A stretch of DNA of 64,000 nucleotides. Source: Bog-473 sp963843365 (lineage in GTDB: Bacteria > Actinomycetota > Acidimicrobiia > Acidimicrobiales > RAAP-2). The translations under genes and the position numbers were made by a program. How positions within the stretch are numbered: the stretch's first letter is position 1; each line of letters opens with the position of its first letter. Shown here in pieces: positions 32,419-40,798 of this stretch. The DNA lies in the NCBI GenBank assembly GCA_963843365.1, contig CAWJKG010000001.1, positions 186,001 to 250,000 on the forward strand, written 5' to 3'. The notes beneath the pieces were generated by a model. It saw only the letters and a list, made by a program, of their open reading frames with translations. It ran no database searches and was not told the DNA's origin.

Positions 32419-32949
32419 TCAGCTCGGTTCGTACGGCGCAGATGGCGTCGTACGGAGCACGCGCCGCATGCCGGGGATGGTGCCCACCACCGCCTCCATG
32501 AGCCCCGCCAGGTCGGTGACGACGGTGTCGAGATGCGTGAAGCGGTCATCGAGGAGTCCGACGACGCTGGCGAGCTCCGGCGAGACCTCCTGGAGCGATC
32601 GGGTGGCCTTGGGAAGCTCGTAGACCAGCTCGATTGCCACTCCGCTGAGACGCTCGGTGAGTCCGCGGAGGGCCGAAGCCGACTCGGAGAGCGACGGCAG
32701 GGACGCGTCGAGCATGCCCACCGCCTGCTCCAGGCCCGAAACGGCTCCCGAGATGCCGAGGGCAGCGAAGTCGATGCCCGAACCTGCCTTGTTGACGCCC
32801 CGGTCGAGTTGGTCGAGCACGGTCATCAGGCGGTCCATCCGCTCAGTGACCTGATTGATCGCCTCGAGTGTTGCCAGCGCCGACGAGGGCAGACGAAGCA
32901 CCGCCCCCGGGAACCCGATCACCGTTTCGAGGAACGACGGAGACTCCAC
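32419..32949 (-). CDS. Hypothetical amphipathic-helix protein
   Basis: A 176-residue protein with continuous heptad-like helices (LATLEAINQVTERMDRLMTVLDQLDRG…), reminiscent of apolipoprotein-like or coiled-coil proteins of mycobacteria and relatives. It starts 7 nt after the enoyl-CoA hydratase stop and lies 26 nt before the SCO6745-like gene, so it is a middle gene in the operon. Function unknown. Confidence 0.65.
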   Translation of the reverse strand: MESPSFLETVIGFPGAVLRLPSSALATLEAINQVTERMDRLMTVLDQLDRGVNKAGSGIDFAALGISGAVSGLEQAVGMLDASLPSLSESASALRGLTERLSGVAIELVYELPKATRSLQEVSPELASVVGLLDDRFTHLDTVVTDLAGLMEAVVGTIPGMRRVLRTTPSAPYEPS

Positions 32950-32956
32950 ACCTCGA

Positions 32957-33672
32957 TCATGGGTCGGATGGCGGCGGGTGTCCAGTTCCCTGTTGCGGGA
33001 CAGGTTCGGGGTCGACGAGCTCGAAGGCGATGGCCTCTCTCAGCTCGGCCAGGACGGGACCCCTGACGTGCGCCTTGGTTCCCGTGTGCGCGGACCGGTC
33101 GAGGGACGCGAGGTCTCGGGCGGCCTCGTCTGCCGTGGCGGCCAGATTGGCCGGCGGCACGACCTGGTCGAGAAGTCCGGCTTCGCGGGCGGTCTCGGGA
33201 TCGAACATGTCGCCCGTGACGGTGGCATGGTCGAAGTGCGCCGGTGTGAGGCGGTGGCGGGCCAGCACCACGGCGAACCAGGGCAGGGTCAGGCCGATCC
33301 GGACCTCGTTCAGGCCGAGCCGGAAGGGACCGCTGACCCCGATGCGCAGGTCGGCCGCCATCAGGAGGAAGGCGCCAGCGGGGAAGGCGTGACCCGTGCA
33401 GGCGACCACCACCGGCGCGGGGAACTCGAGGATCCGTTCCGCCAGGGACGCACCCAGCCGCAGCGTGGCCCGCTCAGCGTCGCGAGGTCGAAACCGGCCG
33501 AGAAGCACCCCGGCCTCCCGCGGAGGAGCACGACGGTCCCATCCCGTTCGGCCCGGTCGAAGGCGGCATGCAGGGACTGCACCATGGGGATCGAGAAGAC
33601 ATTGACCCTGCCGTCGTCCATGGTGACGGTGCTGATCAGGTCGGTCCGGGTGTAGGTGACGGCCTCTGTCAT
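32957..33672 (-). CDS. Enoyl-CoA hydratase/isomerase family protein (frameshift near 33475)
   Basis: A crotonase-fold enzyme. The first frame gives MDDGRVNVFSIPMVQSLHAAFDRAE…RPGCFSAGFDLATLS, with the CoA-binding SAGFDL motif; the second continues with APVVVACTGHAFPAGAFLLMAADLRIG, GLNEVRIGLTLPW. A one-base indel near 33475 separates them. The FDL motif and missing second Glu near the oxyanion region make isomerase or hydratase activity hard to choose. It is divergent from a TetR regulator across a perfect palindrome. Confidence 0.8.
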
Positions 33673-33710
33673 GGTGCTCCGATCGGGTAGCCGGTGCTAT
33701 GGTGAATAAA

Positions 33711-33722
33711 TGTTCCGGAACA
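33711..33722. promoter_or_regulatory. Candidate TetR operator
   Basis: TGTTCCGGAACA is a perfect 12-bp palindrome in the divergent gap between the enoyl-CoA hydratase and TetR genes; TetR proteins typically bind such sites and repress both sides. Confidence 0.55.
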
Positions 33723-33781
33723 ATGTTTCTATCCGGAGATCGTCCGGGCAAATTGCCCCTCCCAACAGGGATCCCTGACCA

Positions 33782-34378
33782 ATGCCACGCACAAAGCAAC
33801 GCACTCCGGAGCTGAAGGAGCGGGTCGTGGCCATGGCGACCGAGCTCCTCGCCGAAGAAGGAGCGGGCGGATTGACGGCGCGCGCCCTGGCGGCTCGGGC
33901 GCAGACGTCCGCCCCTGCGCTCTACGAGCTCTTCGGGGACAAGTCGGGTGTGGTCCGAGAGCTGTATTTCGAGGGCTTCCGAATGCTGTCGAACGAGCTG
34001 ACGGCGCTGCCGGAGACCGCCGACCCGGTCGCTGACCTGTGGGCGCTGGCGGCTGCATACCGCAGGTTCGTGCGCGCCAATCGTGCGTTGGCCGAGGTGA
34101 TGTTCTCGCGACCCTTTACTGATTTCTCACCCGGCACCGAAGAGCTGGCAGCGACCGCCTCGGTGCGGCTGTTCATTGTGGGCCGGGTCAAGCGCAGCAT
34201 CGACGCAGGGCGCCTCCGCGGCGACGAGACAGACGTCGCCCACGTCCTGGTGGCGATGATCCAAGGCATGGCCTTTGCCGAGGCAGCCGGTCGGCTGGGG
34301 ACTTCGACGGAATCGATCGAGCGGCGATGGCGGTTGGCGATCGGGACCACGCTGAACGGTTTCAGCGGAAGGTCGTGA
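33782..34378 (+). CDS. TetR/AcrR-family transcriptional regulator
   Basis: A 198-residue repressor. The N-terminal helix-turn-helix reads LTARALAARAQTSAPALYELFGDKSGVVRELYFEGF. The C-terminal half resembles WHG-type TetR ligand domains (AAAYRRFVRANRALAEVMFSRPF). It probably controls the divergent enoyl-CoA hydratase operon, maybe in response to an acyl-CoA (inference). Confidence 0.9.
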   Translation: MPRTKQRTPELKERVVAMATELLAEEGAGGLTARALAARAQTSAPALYELFGDKSGVVRELYFEGFRMLSNELTALPETADPVADLWALAAAYRRFVRANRALAEVMFSRPFTDFSPGTEELAATASVRLFIVGRVKRSIDAGRLRGDETDVAHVLVAMIQGMAFAEAAGRLGTSTESIERRWRLAIGTTLNGFSGRS

Positions 34379-34393
34379 GACACGAGGCGCGCA

Positions 34394-35227
34394 TCAGCGC
34401 TTGAGGGAAGCAGACCCCTTGACCAGGAGCGACTGGTACAGGCTCGCAGGGAGCCGCGAGACCAGATCGATCGCCTTGGCGTCGGGCCCTATGAGGGCGC
34501 GTCGCCGGTCGCGCCGGATGGCAGTGAGGATCTGCGTTGCGGCCTTTTCGGGACTGGTGATGAAGGCACGCTCGAAGTCCTTGACCGCCTTCTCCGGATC
34601 ACCCGCTACAGCACTGACACTGGGATCCATGCGCGCATTGCGGGCGATGTTCGTCTTGATGCCACCGGGATGGATCGTCGTCACCGAGACGTGGGCGCCT
34701 TGGATCTCGAGCTCCATGCGCAGCGAGTCAGAGAATCCTCGGACGGCGAATTTGGCGGCGTTGTAGGCGGACTGGGAGGGCACGCTGATCAGGCCGAAGA
34801 CGCTCGAGATATTCACGATGTGGCCCTCTCCCGATGCGCGCAGGTGGGGCAGGAAAGCCTTCGACCCGTACACCACGCCCCAGAAGTTGATGTTCATCAG
34901 CCATTCGAAATCCTCGTAGGACATCGACTCGACAGTCGCTCCCAGCGCGACGCCGGCGTTGTTGAAGATCAGGTTGACCTTGCCGTGCTCGAGGGCGACG
35001 CGGTCCGCCCAGGCGTGGACGGCCTCCCGATCTGCCACGTCGAGGGGTTGCGCTGTGATCTTGACCCCGCGGCCTTCGCAGTGGGCCATCGTCTCGGCCA
35101 AGCCGACGTGGTCGATGTCGCTCAATGCGAGGTGGGCTCCCTGGCGCGCGAGCGCATGTGCGAGTGCCCGCCCGATTCCCGAGCCGGCTCCGGTGATAGC
35201 CGCCACTCGATCGCCGAAGTGCCTCAT
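34394..35227 (-). CDS. SDR-family oxidoreductase
   Basis: A 277-residue classical SDR with TGAGSGIGRALA (cofactor), NNAGVALG, catalytic SSVFG…YNAAK and HPGGIKTNI. The ATG of MRHFGDR has GAAGAAG upstream; longer starts overlap the previous gene. Third gene of the operon with the ferritin-like hydrolase and the monooxygenase. In mycobacterial relatives this trio acts on lipophilic ketones or steroids; substrate not shown here. Confidence 0.88.
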   Translation of the reverse strand: MRHFGDRVAAITGAGSGIGRALAHALARQGAHLALSDIDHVGLAETMAHCEGRGVKITAQPLDVADREAVHAWADRVALEHGKVNLIFNNAGVALGATVESMSYEDFEWLMNINFWGVVYGSKAFLPHLRASGEGHIVNISSVFGLISVPSQSAYNAAKFAVRGFSDSLRMELEIQGAHVSVTTIHPGGIKTNIARNARMDPSVSAVAGDPEKAVKDFERAFITSPEKAATQILTAIRRDRRRALIGPDAKAIDLVSRLPASLYQSLLVKGSASLKR

Positions 35228-35246
35228 CGGTCTTCTTCCGGATCCG

Positions 35247-36761
35247 TCACGGAGCCGTGGTCTCGAGGGTCTTCGTGGGCCTCCGCGGCCCGGAGAACTG
35301 CATGACGGAGTCCTCGATCTCACTCATCTTGAGCGCGCGGTAGTCGCGCAGGTAGCTCTGATGGACCTTCCAGGGCTGCTCCGTCCCCTGTTTCGGGAGC
35401 AGGTGAGCCGAGCGCTGGATGTAGCCCGAGGTCAGTCCAAGCAGCGGGCCGGCGGCCGCTGCGCTGGCGTCCTTCTTGCGCGCCACGCACTCGGACAGGC
35501 CTCGGGCACGCATGTGGTTCAGCAGGCGGCACACGTAGTCGCACGTCAGGTCGCACTTGAGTGTCCATGACGCATTCGTGTACCCGATGGCGAGGGCCAG
35601 GTTGGGAACGCCCTCCAGCATCATTCCCTTGTAGGTAAGTCGGGTGGCCGGATCCACCTTCTCTCCGTCCACGCTGAGGGCAATCGCTCCGAGAAACAGC
35701 AGCTCGAGGCCCGTCGCAGTGACGATGATGTCGGCGTCGATCTCCGTGCCAGACGTGAGGAGGACGCCCTTCTTGGTGAAGCGCTCGATGTGATCGGTGA
35801 CCACCGAAGCCGCTCCGGTGGAGAGCGCCTTGAAGAGATCCCCATTGGGCACGGCGCAGAACCGCTGGTCCCAGGGGTCATAGCGCGGGGTGAAATGCGT
35901 CGCGATGTCGTATCCGGCTGGCAGTTGGCGCTGCAGGCCCTTGGCGAGCATTCGCCGCACCTGTTTCGGGTACCTCCGGCTCAGTTGGTAGAAGGCCTGG
36001 GTCATGAGGGCGTGGAACCACTTGGCGGCGACGCCGGCCTGCTTGGCGGGGAGCACCTTGCGCAGCAGCGCCACGACAGGGCTCTTCTCGGGGAGGGAGG
36101 CGATGTAGCTCGGCGAGCGTTGCAGCATGGTGACGTGGGCCGCGGATCGTGCCAGTGCCGGCACGAGCGTGACGGCGGTGGCACCACTGCCGATCACGAC
36201 GATCCGCTTTCCCGCGTAGTCCAGTCCCTCGGGCCATGCCTGGGGGTGCACGATCGTGCCCTCGAAATCGTCCATGCCCTCGAAGTCGGGGAGATAGCCG
36301 TGGTCGTAGCGGTAGTAGCCGGTGCACGAAAAGAGGAAGGAGGCCGTCAACTCGACGACCTCTCCGGTGTCCGACCGCTCTGCCTTCAGGTGCCACCGCG
36401 ATTCGGATGTCGACCAGTCGGCCGTCATGATCCTGTGGTTAAAGCGGATGCGAGAATCGATTCCGGACTCGCGGGCGGTGTCCTTGATGTACTGCAGAAT
36501 GGAGTCGCCGTCCGCGATCGACTTCTCGCCATCCCACGGGCGGAACGAGTACCCGAGCGTGTGCATGTCCGAGTCGGACCGGATACCCGGGTAGCGGAAG
36601 AGATCCCAGGTCCCGCCGATGGCATCGCGGGCTTCGAAGATCGCGTACTCCGCCCATGGGCACTCGGTCTGCAGGTAGTGCGCGGCGCCGACCCCCGACA
36701 ACCCCGCCCCCACGATCACGACGTCGAAGTGCGGTGCGCCGGTTGTCGTCGTCTGCTGCAT
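35247..36761 (-). CDS. Baeyer-Villiger / EthA-like flavin monooxygenase
   Basis: A 504-residue FAD- and NADPH-dependent monooxygenase: VVIVGAGLSGVGAA (FAD GxGxxG), GGTWDLFRYPGIRSDSDMHTLGYSF, the family fingerprint FEGTIVHPQAWPE (FxGxxxHxxxWP), and VVIGSGATAVTLVPAL (NADPH site). It inserts oxygen next to ketones or oxidises heteroatoms. Its ATG overlaps the stop of the upstream gene by one base, so the pair is translationally coupled. Confidence 0.93.
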   Translation of the reverse strand: MQQTTTTGAPHFDVVIVGAGLSGVGAAHYLQTECPWAEYAIFEARDAIGGTWDLFRYPGIRSDSDMHTLGYSFRPWDGEKSIADGDSILQYIKDTARESGIDSRIRFNHRIMTADWSTSESRWHLKAERSDTGEVVELTASFLFSCTGYYRYDHGYLPDFEGMDDFEGTIVHPQAWPEGLDYAGKRIVVIGSGATAVTLVPALARSAAHVTMLQRSPSYIASLPEKSPVVALLRKVLPAKQAGVAAKWFHALMTQAFYQLSRRYPKQVRRMLAKGLQRQLPAGYDIATHFTPRYDPWDQRFCAVPNGDLFKALSTGAASVVTDHIERFTKKGVLLTSGTEIDADIIVTATGLELLFLGAIALSVDGEKVDPATRLTYKGMMLEGVPNLALAIGYTNASWTLKCDLTCDYVCRLLNHMRARGLSECVARKKDASAAAAGPLLGLTSGYIQRSAHLLPKQGTEQPWKVHQSYLRDYRALKMSEIEDSVMQFSGPRRPTKTLETTAP

Positions 36762-37651
36762 CAGGCTGCTGCTCCGATCAACTTGTCGTTCAGCGTGCCG
36801 TCCTCACCGAACAGGCCTCTTCTCCAGGATTCCACCAATTCGGTCGTATCGCTGTCGTCAGGATGGAAGTCGGGACGGTTGTAATCCTTCAGTTGGGCCC
36901 AAATGCGGGGGTCGGCCAGCGGGGACGACTTGAGACGGCGCCAGCTGCGTCGCAGGCTGCCCCTGGTATAGGTGGCGCGATCGCCGAGGAGCGACAGCAC
37001 GACGGCCAGCGCCATGCCCACGACGAAGCCGAAACGGAAGAAGTTCATCGTCCACACGCGGAGGCGTTCGCCGCCTCCGACGGCCTTGTACACGTCGAAG
37101 GCGACGGCCTTGTGCTCGGACTCTTCCAGCGCGTGCCAGACGAACAGGTCACGAACGGCGTCCGCGCCGATGAGTTCGCGGATCTCCTCGTTCGTCAGCA
37201 CCAGCTCGGCCAGGGTGGCCGTGAAATGCTCGAGCGCCGCCGTGGCAGCCAGGTTCGAGATCGGCGGGAGGATGCGCTCACGGAACCGCAGCCCCGCCTT
37301 CGTGAACCGCTCGTAGCGCCTGGTCGGGTACCCGAGCTCGGCCAGCCGGTCGTTGAAGACCCGGTGCTCCCTTCCGTGCACGGCCTCCTGCCCGATGAAA
37401 CCCGCCACCTGGCGCTTCAGCGCCGGATCGGTGATCCGGTCCCGGTAGTGGCGGACGGACCGGACGAAGTAGTCCTCCCCGTCGGGGAAGACGGAAGACA
37501 GCGCCATGATCACGTGCCCGGAGATGAGATCGCCGTCGGCGGCGAAGTATCGCGGCAGATCCTGCAGCGACTCCTCGAAGGACATCCGCCGGGTGGGCAC
37601 CGTTCGTTGGGGATTGCTCGACTGGTGGTCGACCGTGGTTGCTGAGGTCAT
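36761..37651 (-). CDS. Metal-dependent hydrolase, PF10118 type (ferritin-like)
   Basis: A 296-residue protein of the predicted metal-dependent hydrolase family. Di-metal ligands can be recognised in FIGQEAVHGREH, AALEHFTATLAE and WHALEESEHKAVAFD, in the spacing typical for this group. One C-terminal hydrophobic helix (FFRFGFVVGMALAVVLSLL) suggests membrane association. First gene of a three-gene operon, divergent from a TetR regulator. Confidence 0.85.
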   Translation of the reverse strand: MTSATTVDHQSSNPQRTVPTRRMSFEESLQDLPRYFAADGDLISGHVIMALSSVFPDGEDYFVRSVRHYRDRITDPALKRQVAGFIGQEAVHGREHRVFNDRLAELGYPTRRYERFTKAGLRFRERILPPISNLAATAALEHFTATLAELVLTNEEIRELIGADAVRDLFVWHALEESEHKAVAFDVYKAVGGGERLRVWTMNFFRFGFVVGMALAVVLSLLGDRATYTRGSLRRSWRRLKSSPLADPRIWAQLKDYNRPDFHPDDSDTTELVESWRRGLFGEDGTLNDKLIGAAA

Positions 37652-37696
37652 CTCTCGCCTCCCGCTTGGCTGAGTGTGTCGATGGTAGACTAACTG

Positions 37697-37717
37697 AGAG
37701 ATTTACTCAAATACTCT
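37697..37717. promoter_or_regulatory. Possible operator in the divergent gap
   Basis: An imperfect palindrome with outer arms AGAG and CTCT in an AT-rich patch between the hydrolase operon and the TetR gene. Several inner positions do not pair; position is the main support. Confidence 0.35.
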
Positions 37718-37733
37718 ATTTCGGGAGCACAGC

Positions 37734-38351
37734 GTGGGTCCGGGCGGCGAACCAACCTCAGCGGAAACCAAAGGAGCGCAGACGAGGCGGGCCATCCTCC
37801 AGGCGGCGATCGTCCGCTTCGGCCGGGACGGGTTCCGTGCGACCTCCGTTGCCGATATCGCGCGTGATGCGTCCGTCGGGGGGACCGTCACCTACGCGTA
37901 TTTCCCGAACAAAGAGGCATTGTTCCTGGCCGCAGTCGATGAGGACGCCGCCGGCGTCATCCATGAGGGCCTTGCGTCGGTACTGCACGATCCCGATGTC
38001 CGGCGCTGGCACGACACGTTGATCTTCACGCTGGTCGACGCCGTCGCGCACCACCCGTTGGCACGCCGGTTGCTGGCGGGGCTGGAACCGGAGGTCACGG
38101 TTCGCGTCTTGGACATCCCCGCCCTGAACGAACTGCGCAAGGCGTGCACCGAACTTCTGCGCTCCGGCCAGGCGACCGGCACGGTCAGGCCGGACATCGA
38201 TCCGGGCGCCGTCGCGAACGGCATCGTCGCCCTGATGCTGTCCGTCCTCATGTCGGTCACCCAGCTCGGGAACGAGGCGGCGGTGGCCTATTCGAAGGAT
38301 GTCGCCGCCGTTTTCGATGCGGCGCTGAGAGGTTCCGAAGCGACCGATTGA
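37734..38351 (+). CDS. TetR-family transcriptional regulator
   Basis: A 205-residue repressor from a GTG with GGGAG upstream. HTH region: AILQAAIVRFGRDGFRATSVADIARDASVGGTVTYAYFPNKEALFLAAV. Presumed repressor of the divergent monooxygenase operon, by position. Confidence 0.9.
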   Translation: MGPGGEPTSAETKGAQTRRAILQAAIVRFGRDGFRATSVADIARDASVGGTVTYAYFPNKEALFLAAVDEDAAGVIHEGLASVLHDPDVRRWHDTLIFTLVDAVAHHPLARRLLAGLEPEVTVRVLDIPALNELRKACTELLRSGQATGTVRPDIDPGAVANGIVALMLSVLMSVTQLGNEAAVAYSKDVAAVFDAALRGSEATD

Positions 38352-38423
38352 TCGCCGCCCCCGCGAATGTTCGCGTCTCCTGGTCAGAGTGGAGTCACAC
38401 CTGCCTGATTCATGACCCTGACG

Positions 38424-38433
38424 TTAACGTTAA
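38424..38433. promoter_or_regulatory. Palindrome in the MFS promoter
   Basis: TTAACGTTAA lies 10 bp before the GTG of the MFS pump, inside a longer TGACGTTAACGTTAAAC stretch. Likely operator for the MerR-type regulator encoded next to the pump, though MerR boxes usually span longer repeats. Confidence 0.4.
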
Positions 38434-38442
38434 ACTTCCGCC

Positions 38443-40238
38443 GTGAGCACGGCCACCCTGAGCACCGCCAACGGATCGGCCCTGCCGGCCGACCCGGCGC
38501 GTGGCCAGTCGGGGTACCGCTGGGTCGCACTGGCAACCGTGACCTTGGGGACCCTCATGGTCTTCATCAACCAGTCCATCGTGCTGATCTCGTTGCCCGA
38601 CATCTTCCGGGGCATTCAGTTGAATCCCCTCACGCCGGGCAACACGGGCTACATGCTCTGGATGCTGATGGGGTTCACCGTCGTCTTGGCGGTTCTCGTC
38701 GTCACGCTGGGACGCGTCGGGGACATCTTCGGGCGGGTCAAGATCTTCAATCTCGGATTCATGGTCTTCACCGCGTTCTCCGTCCTGCTCGCAGTGACGT
38801 GGCTGACCGGGACGCCCGGCGCCATCTGGCTCATCGCCATGCGGATCGGCCAGGGCATCGGTGGCGCCATGCTTTTCGCCAATTCGTCCGCCATCATCAC
38901 CGACGCCTTTCCCGCCGACCAGCGTGGGCTCGGACTGGGCATCAACAACACCGCCGCCATCGCCGGTTCTTTCGTCGGGCTCGTCCTCGGTGGGGTGCTG
39001 GCTCCCGTCGAGTGGCGCCTCGTATTCCTCATCTCGGTTCCCTTCGGGATCTTGGGGACCGCCGTCGCCTACACGAAGCTCGAGGACAGGGGCGTGCGCA
39101 CTCCGGCCAAGATCGACTGGCTCGGGAACGTCACGTTCGCGGCGGGTCTCATCCTGGTGCTGGTCGGCATCACCTACGGCCTGCTTCCTTATGGCGGGAA
39201 GTCCATGGGTTGGACGAATCCGAAGGTGTTGGCCGAGATCTTCGGCGGTGTGCTCGTCCTGGTCGTCTTCGGGTTTGTGGAGACCCGGGTGAAACAGCCG
39301 ATGTTCCGGCTCTCGCTCTTCCGCATCAGGGCGTTCACAGCGGGCAACGTGGCCAGCTTCTTGGCCTCGCTGAGCCGCGGCGGCCTGATGTTCATGCTGA
39401 TCATCTGGCTGCAGGGGATCTGGCTCCCGCTGCACGGCTACAGCTTCTCGCAGACGCCGTTGTGGGCGGGTATCTACATGATCCCGTTGACCATCGGACT
39501 CCTTGCCGCAGCGCCACTCAGCGGCATGCTGGCCGACCGCTACGGGGCCCGTCCCTTCGCCACCGGAGGACTCGTGCTGGCTGCACTCACGTTCATCCTC
39601 CTCAGCATGCTGCCGGTCAACTTCTCGTATGGTGGGTTTGCCGCGCTCATCTTCTTGAACTCCGTGGGCATGGGAATGTTCATCGCGCCGAACCAGACCG
39701 GCATCATGAACAGCCTGCCGGCGAACCAACGGGGTGCGGGTGCAGGGATGGCCGGCACCTTCAACGCGTCAGCCCAGGTCCTCTCCATCGGCATCTTCTT
39801 CACCCTCATGATCCTGGGACTGGCGTCGACCCTGCCCTCGGCGCTGTACCACGGACTCACCGCGCAGGGCGTCAGTCCCGCCGTGGCCACGAAGGTGTCG
39901 CACCTTCCCCCGGTGGGGAGCCTGTTCGCCGCCTTCCTCGGTTACAACCCCATGCAGGTCTTGCTCGGGCCACGCCGAGCTCTCCCAGCTCCCGCATTCG
40001 ACGGCGCAGTACCTCACCAGTCGCGAGTACTTCCCGCACCTGATCGCACCTGCCTTCTCGAAGGGCCTCACCGAGGCGTTCTCCTTCGCGGCCGCGTGCC
40101 TGCCTCCTCGGTGCGCTTGCGTCCCTCCTCCGTGGTGGCAAGTACCACCACGAGGACGAGGAGAGTGAGCAGTCACCCCAAGGCCGGGTCCCCGCGCAGG
40201 AGGCGGTGGCCGAGACCGAACCGTTGCTGGTGGACTGA
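38443..40238 (+). CDS. MFS drug transporter, DHA2 type (frameshifts near 39980 and 40095)
   Basis: A 14-TM exporter: QSIVLISLPDIF in TM1, LGRVGDIFGRVKIF loop motif, and a large soluble insert after the last pore helices. The frame is intact to about residue 512, then a one-base insertion (LLG|HAELSQLPHS) and a second (AAACL|LLGALASLL) displace the C-terminus; corrected length is about 598 residues, with a charged tail ending TEPLLVD. The MerR regulator begins 1 nt after the stop, so both form an operon. Confidence 0.85.
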
Positions 40239-40239
40239 G

Positions 40240-40736
40240 ATGGCCGTCCCGACGCAGGCGAAGGAGACCACCACGTCCGACCTCAAGGAGGGCGTCGACG
40301 CGGGCATCCGCATCAGTGACGCGGCAGCCCGGGCCGGTGTCTCGGCGCGGACCTTGCGCTACTACGAGGAGCTCGGGCTGCTCACGCCGTCGCTCTACAC
40401 CCCGGAGGTGAGCGGCGTTACACCCAGGAGGACCTGGCCGACCTGCAGCGCATCCTCGAGCTGCGGGAGGTGCTCGGGATGAACCTCGACGAGATCCGTG
40501 AGTTCCTGGCCCTCGAGACGAGGCTCGACGAACTGCGGGCCTCCTACCGCGCCACGAAGGGCGCGACGAGCAAGAAGGCGCTGGCGGAACAGCGGGCCAC
40601 ACTCGAGGAGGCATTGGTCCTCAACGAGTCGCTGGCGGAGCAGATCAGTACCAAGCTGGCCCGCATGGACGGCTTCCGGGCCAAGCTGCGCCGCGACGCA
40701 CAGCGCTGCCGCGAGCTGCTGACCGAGCTGCGGTAG
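40240..40736 (+). CDS. MerR-family regulator (frameshift near 40405)
   Basis: N-terminal MerR helix-turn-helix: IRISDAAARAGVSARTLRYYEELGLLTPS, then after an indel RRYTQEDLADLQRILELREVLGMNLDEIREFLALE and a long coiled coil. The C-terminus lacks a cysteine pair, so it is not a metal-sensing MerR; a multidrug-responsive type is more likely. It probably controls the pump it is fused to in the operon. Confidence 0.8.
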
Positions 40737-40798
40737 TCCACCCTCCCGGCGGATGTCCGGCGGCTGCGTGGTGCCATGCCGGTGCGTCCGCTGAGCCG

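Noticed and set aside
32957..33799. Full 280-codon reading of the enoyl-CoA hydratase frame
   Set aside because: Its first ~100 codons are out of frame with the crotonase N-terminus and overlap the TetR gene; the true start is the ATG at 33672 in the other frame.
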